Assembly: GCF_900539295.1 (NCBI RefSeq) | Contig: NZ_UQBH01000018.1 | Location: forward strand, 1-43,876 | From: an uncultured Megasphaera sp. | Lineage (GTDB): Bacteria; Bacillota; Negativicutes; Veillonellales; Megasphaeraceae | DNA length: 43,876 nucleotides | Reading direction: 5' to 3' | In this document: positions 39,467 through 43,876 of the stretch, one piece after another | Position numbering within the stretch: the first letter of the stretch is position 1 | Layout of the letters: each line of letters begins with the position of its first letter | Program-made: the position numbers and the translations under genes | Notes under the pieces: generated by a model | The model's database searches: none | The model's input: the letters and a program-made list of their open reading frames with translations, nothing else | What the model was told of the DNA's origin: nothing

Positions 39467-40810
39467 ATGAAAAAACAATGGAAACGCTGGCTCGCTCTGG
39501 GGCTGACCCTTACCGCCATGGGAAGCATGGCCCTGAGTGCCAAGGACGTCGATGCGACGGCCTACATCGTCCATGCTGATGCCTATCAGCTCCCGTATAA
39601 GGGAAATGAAAAAGCCTTTAACCATCACATCAACCCCGGTTACGGCTCGGCCCTGGCCCTGAAATCGGTCAACCGCGACGGCACGATTGAATTCTATGCC
39701 ATCACCGACCGCGGCCCCAACGGCGACATCCCGGCCTATGTCAAAGACGGCAAAAAGATGTCCGGGAAATTCTTCCCGACGCCGAATTTCACGCCCAGCA
39801 TCGGCATCATCAAGGTCAACCCGGCCAAACAGCGTGCCGACATTATCGCTTCCATCCCCTTGAAAGTAAACGGGAAAGCCATCAGCGGCAAACCGATTCC
39901 GTCAGGCCTGACGGGTTCGACCAATGAAGTCGCCCTGGACTTCAAGATGAATGATCTCGGTACCGATCGGAACGGTCTCGATACGGAAGGCCTGGCCCTC
40001 GATAAGGACGGCAACTTCTGGATCAGTGACGAATACGGTCCCTTCATCGCTAAAGTCGACAAAAAAGGCAATATCCTTGAAAAATACGGCCCCGGCATGG
40101 GCCTCCCCAAAATCTTAGCCGACCGCGTCCCCAACCGCGGCAGTGAAGGCCTGACGGTCGATGAAAAAGGCCATGTCTTCGCCCTCATCCAAAGCCCCCT
40201 CGACGTCGACGGCAAAACGGCCAAGACGGCTAAATACACGCGTATCGTCGAATTCGATCCAGTCACGAAAGAAACGACCATGTATGCCTATCCGGTCGAC
40301 ACGGGCTACAAGAACACCGGCGCTGCCAAAATCGGCGATATCACCTCCATCGGTAACGGCCAGTTCCTCATGATCGAACAGGGCAAACAGCACGGCGCCA
40401 TGCAGAACCTGATCTACAAAGTAGACCTCAACGGCGCGACTCCCATTGCCAACAACGGCGACCTCGAATACGGCCGCTTGGACGGCAAAATCGTACCGGC
40501 TAAGAAGGAACTCGTCCTCGACCTGCGTGCAGAAGGCTGGAACATCGAAAAAGCCGAAGGCCTGGCCCTCTTGCCGGACCGCAAGACCATTGCCGTCGTC
40601 AACGACAATGACTTCGGCATGGACATCGACGTCAAAGATTCGGCCGTTGCCGATCCGGAAGTTTCGGACTACACCTACGACAGCGACAAAAAAGCCATGA
40701 TTTACAACAAAGACAATAAAGTCCATAAGGTCAAGATCAGCCTCAAGAAAAACGCTCCGACGGAGCAGGAAAGCCAGATTTGGTTCTTCACCCTGCCGAA
40801 AGCCTTATAA
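39467..40810 (+). CDS. Exported phytase-esterase-like beta-propeller protein
   Basis: A 447-residue secreted protein with a signal peptide (MKKQWKRWLALGLTLTAMGSMALSA). It matches the family called esterase-like activity of phytase: INPGYGSALALKSVNRDGTIEFYAITDRGPNGD (about 46-78), DTEGLALDKDGNFWISDEYGPFIAKVD (about 174-200), NRGSEGLTVDEKGHVFALIQS (about 224-244) and AEGLALLPDRKTIAVVNDNDFG (about 368-389). These repeats form propeller blades with acidic metal-binding loops. Periplasmic phosphoester or ester hydrolysis is possible. ATG 39467 is chosen over ATG 39458, which touches the ribosome site AGGAGGTG. Confidence 0.83.
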   Translation: MKKQWKRWLALGLTLTAMGSMALSAKDVDATAYIVHADAYQLPYKGNEKAFNHHINPGYGSALALKSVNRDGTIEFYAITDRGPNGDIPAYVKDGKKMSGKFFPTPNFTPSIGIIKVNPAKQRADIIASIPLKVNGKAISGKPIPSGLTGSTNEVALDFKMNDLGTDRNGLDTEGLALDKDGNFWISDEYGPFIAKVDKKGNILEKYGPGMGLPKILADRVPNRGSEGLTVDEKGHVFALIQSPLDVDGKTAKTAKYTRIVEFDPVTKETTMYAYPVDTGYKNTGAAKIGDITSIGNGQFLMIEQGKQHGAMQNLIYKVDLNGATPIANNGDLEYGRLDGKIVPAKKELVLDLRAEGWNIEKAEGLALLPDRKTIAVVNDNDFGMDIDVKDSAVADPEVSDYTYDSDKKAMIYNKDNKVHKVKISLKKNAPTEQESQIWFFTLPKAL

Positions 40811-40851
40811 GAAAGAATCACCCCTCAGCCGCCTCCAAAACGGGTGAGATG

Positions 40852-40886
40852 AAAAACGCAGCCGCGTCATGTGGCTGCGTTTTTTT
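40852..40886 (+). terminator. Terminator after the phytase-like gene
   Basis: AAAAACGCAGCC (40852-40863) pairs with GGCTGCGTTTTT (40873-40884), with a T run continuing to 40886. The stretch 40887-41022 that follows shows no gene. Confidence 0.9.
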
Positions 40887-41022
40887 GTGTTCCCCTTAAA
40901 GAGGTACGAATTCATCAGCAGCGAAGGAGGACGCCTTTTTCCGGACCGCCGCATAAACGAAAAAAGGTTCCCCTTCCCCCCCCGGCCGGCGTCTTCCACG
41001 AGAAACAAGGTCCTGACAGCGC

Positions 41023-41053
41023 AAAAAAAGACCACCCATGGCTGAGTGGTCTT
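41023..41053 (-). terminator. Terminator after the first outer-membrane protein gene
   Basis: On the minus strand AAGACCAC/GTGGTCTT (41053-41046 and 41035-41028) forms a stem, followed by seven T residues. The same hairpin, nearly base for base, ends the next paralogue at 42736-42766. Confidence 0.9.
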
Positions 41054-41077
41054 GGTAAGTTACTTGATGAGGAAGGA

Positions 41078-42367
41078 TTAGAATACGAATACGAACTGGG
41101 CACGCGTCAGTTCTTCCGGATCTTTGCCGTCGCCGTCTTTCACTTTCGAAGCGAAGGACTGTCCGACCTGGAACTGAGCGTTTTTCGCGAAGGTATAGTC
41201 GATGCCGACGCCCCAGGATTCGAGGTTATCCAATTTGCCAATCCGTCTCCAAGAGCTGGTGGCTCCCATAGCGCCCACCGCATAGGCACCGTCCTGAGCA
41301 TTGATGTATTCAACCCAAACGTCCCATGTCTTGGGCGTCGCCATGACGGCCTTGCCATAGGTCAAGCGGCCGATCCAGACACCGGCCGAATCTTCGTTGC
41401 CCCGTGCCGTAGAGACGGCCTTTTCGTAGCTGACCCGTTCGTAGTTAGCGAGGAGCTTCCAGTCCCGGCCGAAGAGGAAGTTTGCATAAGCCCCCCAGAG
41501 GTCATCGAGGTTGGTGTCCTGGAAGGAGTTGTAGTAAGCACCGACAGCCGTGCCGCTGCCAAAGTCCCCTTCGATGAGACCGTAACCCGTCTTGGCGCCT
41601 TCCACCGTGTCGGACCCTGCCAGGCGGCCCTTCTTGATTTTACCGTAACCGGCTGTAGCTTTGAAGCGGTCGCCCTTATAAGCCAATTCTGCACGGTCTA
41701 AGATATCGCCGTAGTTATAGCCATAGGAGTTGTTGCCGCCGATGACATATCTGTCCGTACGGCCGACGCTGAGGTTCCAAGCCTTGCCGCCAAAATTATA
41801 GTCGACTTTAGCGATATCGGTCAAGATATCATTTTCATCTTCAGCTGCGCCATTATCCGCAAAGGAGTGGTAATCGCTGCTGATACCGTACGTAACCTTC
41901 GTGCGGTCGTTAACCATAGCGTTAGCGCGGAGGCGAATACGATAATCCCAAGATTTATCGTTTTCTTTGTTGTTTTTCTGATAACGATACCGAAAACGAG
42001 CGTCACCGGTCAGTTTAACCTTGCCGACGCGGTTTTCGAGAGCGCTGACGCGAACGCCGAGGTTGTTCAGTTCGTCAGCGAATTCATCAGCTAATTTGTT
42101 GATGAGGGCGCGCTGTTCGACAGAAGCTTTGTCCATGTGAGCCATGGCTTTGGCAACCATTTCAGCGGCTTCGTAACGAGTGATGTTACGCTGGCCCTGA
42201 AAGTGTTCACCGTCAACGCCTTGGATGATGCCGGCGTCAGCCAGTTCGACGACAGATTGGTAAGCCCAGCTGTCGGACGGTACGTCGACAAAGGGGTTCG
42301 CTGCAAAAGCACAGGCTGCGCCAACGGCCATGGCTGCTGCCAGAGCTGCGAATACTTTGGCTTTCAT
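41078..42367 (-). CDS. SLH-domain outer-membrane beta-barrel protein (OmpM-like)
   Basis: A 429-residue porin-like protein. It has a signal peptide (MKAKVFAALAAAMAVGAACAFA), an SLH domain (about 25-85; FVDVPSDSWAYQSVVELADAGIIQGV, ITRYEAAEMVAKAM), a helical coiled stalk (about 88-115; INKLADEFADELNNLGVRVSALENRV), then a transmembrane beta-barrel from LTGDARFRYRY to a C-terminal RAQFVFVF. The SLH part binds peptidoglycan or its linked polymer and ties the outer membrane to the wall in Negativicutes. AAGGAGG lies 9 bases before ATG. A strong promoter and a 190-base structured leader precede it. Confidence 0.93.
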   Translation of the reverse strand: MKAKVFAALAAAMAVGAACAFAANPFVDVPSDSWAYQSVVELADAGIIQGVDGEHFQGQRNITRYEAAEMVAKAMAHMDKASVEQRALINKLADEFADELNNLGVRVSALENRVGKVKLTGDARFRYRYQKNNKENDKSWDYRIRLRANAMVNDRTKVTYGISSDYHSFADNGAAEDENDILTDIAKVDYNFGGKAWNLSVGRTDRYVIGGNNSYGYNYGDILDRAELAYKGDRFKATAGYGKIKKGRLAGSDTVEGAKTGYGLIEGDFGSGTAVGAYYNSFQDTNLDDLWGAYANFLFGRDWKLLANYERVSYEKAVSTARGNEDSAGVWIGRLTYGKAVMATPKTWDVWVEYINAQDGAYAVGAMGATSSWRRIGKLDNLESWGVGIDYTFAKNAQFQVGQSFASKVKDGDGKDPEELTRAQFVFVF

Positions 42368-42429
42368 GAGTAGTAACCTCCTTTTTAATGTAAGATGAAG
42401 TTTCTGTAAGCCTTCCCCCGTTACGGACG

Positions 42430-42506
42430 CGTGTCGAAACGGATGCATCAAGGGTTCATTGGCGAGTTGTCCCCGTTTCCGCTCTGTTACGGCCTTGCAT
42501 CACACG
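42430..42506 (-). promoter_or_regulatory. Structured long leader of the first OmpM-like gene
   Basis: The transcript from the promoter at 42563 would have about 190 untranslated bases. In it CGTGTGATGCAAGG (42506-42493) can pair with CCTTGATGCATC...ACACG (42453-42430), with a 3-base bulge and an internal loop. The ribosome site is outside this hairpin. Such leaders may stabilise abundant porin mRNAs or be targets of small RNAs; that is inference. Confidence 0.5.
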
Positions 42507-42562
42507 TTTGTCTGCCCTATGGTTCAAGTGCGGCCTGCCTTGGAACAACACTTCTTGTAATG

Positions 42563-42591
42563 AGTATACATTTTGTATTGTAACCTGTCAA
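42563..42591 (-). promoter_or_regulatory. Promoter of the first OmpM-like gene
   Basis: On the minus strand TTGACA (42591-42586), 17 bases, TATACT (42568-42563). It is near consensus, as expected for a highly expressed outer-membrane protein. Bases 42592-42735 upstream show no gene. Confidence 0.85.
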
Positions 42592-42735
42592 AACAAAGTA
42601 TATTATGGAAGCTCCCTTTATTTTTAAATATCGCCTTCAGTAAGCTATTTTCGTCTGTGAATTTACTAACTTTTTCCCATTACATCCAAGTACCCTTATC
42701 GCCGTTTATTTCGTGTTCACCTTGGAACCACACGC

Positions 42736-42766
42736 AAAAAAAGACCACCCATTGCTGAGTGGTCTT
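42736..42766 (-). terminator. Terminator after the second outer-membrane protein gene
   Basis: AAGACCAC/GTGGTCTT stem (42766-42759 and 42748-42741) with a T run on the minus strand, almost identical to the hairpin at 41023-41053. Confidence 0.9.
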
Positions 42767-42789
42767 GGTAATTTCCTTGCGAGGAAGGA

Positions 42790-43876
42790 TTAGAATGCGA
42801 ATACGAACTGAGCACGCGTCTGTTCTTCCGGATCGCTGCCGTCGCCGTCTTTAACTTTCGAAGCGAAGGACTGCATAACCTGGAACTGAGCGTTCTTAGC
42901 GAAGGTGTAGTCGATGCCGGCACCCCAAGATTCGAGGTTATCCATTGTCCCCCATCTCCAGGAGTTGGTAGAACCGCCGATGAAGGCACCGTCTTCAGCG
43001 TTGAGGTATTCAACCCAAGCGTCCCAGGTCTTCGGCGTAGCCATGACAGCTTTACCGTAGGTCAGGCGGCCAATCCAAACGGCAGCCGAATCTTCGTCAC
43101 CACGAACGTCAGAGTTGATATTGCTGTTGTAGTTGACGCGTTCGTAGTTAGCGAGGAGGTTCCAGTCTTTACCGAAGTTGAAGCTTGCATAAGCACCCCA
43201 GAGATCATCAACTGAGGAGTTGCGAGCATATTCGATTTCGTTGTATTGGTCAGACATAATATTGTTATAGTATGCACCGATAGCCGTGCCGTTGCCGAAG
43301 GAACCTTCGATGAGAGCGTAAGCCGTTTTAGCACCTTTGATACCACTATATACATGATCTACATCATTATCATCAGTAAAGGTGAATGCACCACCAGCAA
43401 GGCTTCCAGCCTTAAATTTACCGTAGCCACCCGTAATCATGAAGTTGTCATTCTTATACTTCAATTCAGCGCGGTCGAAGATATCGCCGTAGTTGTAGCC
43501 ATAAGCTTTAGAGCCGCCGATGACGTATTTGTCCGTACGGCCTACGCTGAGAGCCCAATTCTTGCTGCCGCCGAAGTTGTAGTCGACTTTAGCGATATCG
43601 GTGAAGATGTCGTTTTCGTCTTCAGCTTTGCCGTTTTCAGCAAAGGATTTGCTGCCCGTGCTGATGCCGTAAGTAACTTTCGTGTTGTCGTTAACCATAG
43701 CGTTAGCGCGGAGACGAACACGATAATCCCAAGATTTATCGTTTTCTTTATTGTCTTTCTGATAAACATAACGTATACGAGCGTCACCGGTCAGTTTAAC
43801 GTTGCCGACGCGATTTTCGAGAGCGCTTACGCGAACGCCGAGGTTGTTGAGTTCGTCAGCGAATTCATCAGCCAAT
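42790..43876 (-). CDS. SLH-domain outer-membrane protein, second paralogue (5' end outside window)
   Basis: At least 361 residues of a close paralogue of the preceding gene. The visible part starts in the coiled stalk (ADEFADELNNLGVRVSALENRVG) and contains the whole beta-barrel, ending RAQFVFAF. The stalk and last strands are nearly the same in both copies. The middle differs and carries extra loop sequence, including FTFTDDNDVDHVYSG and MSDQYNEIEYARNSS, probably surface-exposed loops. The signal peptide and SLH domain must lie to the right of the window. It is transcribed leftward and ends in its own terminator. Confidence 0.92.
   Translation of the reverse strand, partial: LADEFADELNNLGVRVSALENRVGNVKLTGDARIRYVYQKDNKENDKSWDYRVRLRANAMVNDNTKVTYGISTGSKSFAENGKAEDENDIFTDIAKVDYNFGGSKNWALSVGRTDKYVIGGSKAYGYNYGDIFDRAELKYKNDNFMITGGYGKFKAGSLAGGAFTFTDDNDVDHVYSGIKGAKTAYALIEGSFGNGTAIGAYYNNIMSDQYNEIEYARNSSVDDLWGAYASFNFGKDWNLLANYERVNYNSNINSDVRGDEDSAAVWIGRLTYGKAVMATPKTWDAWVEYLNAEDGAFIGGSTNSWRWGTMDNLESWGAGIDYTFAKNAQFQVMQSFASKVKDGDGSDPEEQTRAQFVFAF

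Noticed and set aside
40887..41022. Possible small gene or hairpin between the phytase-like and OmpM genes
   Set aside because: Only a mismatched CCTTTTT/AAAAAAGG pairing is seen, with no coding signal on either strand.

Overview
The window looks like a chromosomal segment of a Negativicutes bacterium, most likely a Megasphaera-type member of the Veillonellaceae. This rests on the two tandem SLH-domain/beta-barrel outer-membrane proteins at the right end (the OmpM-like design of diderm Firmicutes), the Firmicutes-type ctsR-mcsA-mcsB-clpC-radA block, TatA/TatC, and strong -35/-10 promoters in a moderately GC-rich genome. Genus is inference. No rRNA, tRNA or CRISPR array was seen.

Left end (1-3600): the tail of an IS30-type transposase, then a Nudix hydrolase / PLD-helicase-DUF3427 gene pair on the minus strand that looks like an accessory, possibly defensive, unit. 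3.7-9.7 kb: radA and the CtsR heat-shock operon. Its McsB has lost several active-site residues expected of a working arginine kinase. 9.8-13.2 kb: a heterodimeric ABC exporter with one predicted degenerate ATP site. 13.3-15.6 kb: a SnoaL-like gene and a radical SAM gene behind a perfect consensus promoter bracketed by two identical-type palindromes, followed by a TetR gene.

15.6-25.4 kb: mostly metabolic and household genes: a DUF535 protein, an FMN-dependent alpha-hydroxy-acid dehydrogenase, an exported metallophosphatase, a flavodoxin-ferredoxin protein, RNase H, glycerate kinase with its CdaR regulator, a ZIP transporter, and BrnQ with a structured 3' region. 25.5-27.8 kb: a Tat-signal HD-domain protein divergent from tatA-tatC. 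28.6-28.7 kb: a terminator hairpin whose loop holds a 53-bp IS3-like miniature element. 28.8-32.0 kb: a three-gene membrane unit like Bacillus ydjGHI (TPM, zinc-ribbon and SPFH proteins). 32-36 kb: a DedA/TVP38 protein, a macrodomain protein, and the peptidase pair pepT-pepC.

36.2-37.0 kb: a DUF2249/carboxymuconolactone-decarboxylase-like gene. Its leader can fold into a long hairpin that pairs all of its ribosome-binding site; this is the best candidate for a new regulatory element in the window. 37-40.8 kb: a TetR regulator divergent from a double [4Fe-4S] protein across a large palindromic operator, a methyltransferase, and an exported phytase-esterase-like protein. Right end: tandem outer-membrane proteins, the second cut by the window edge.
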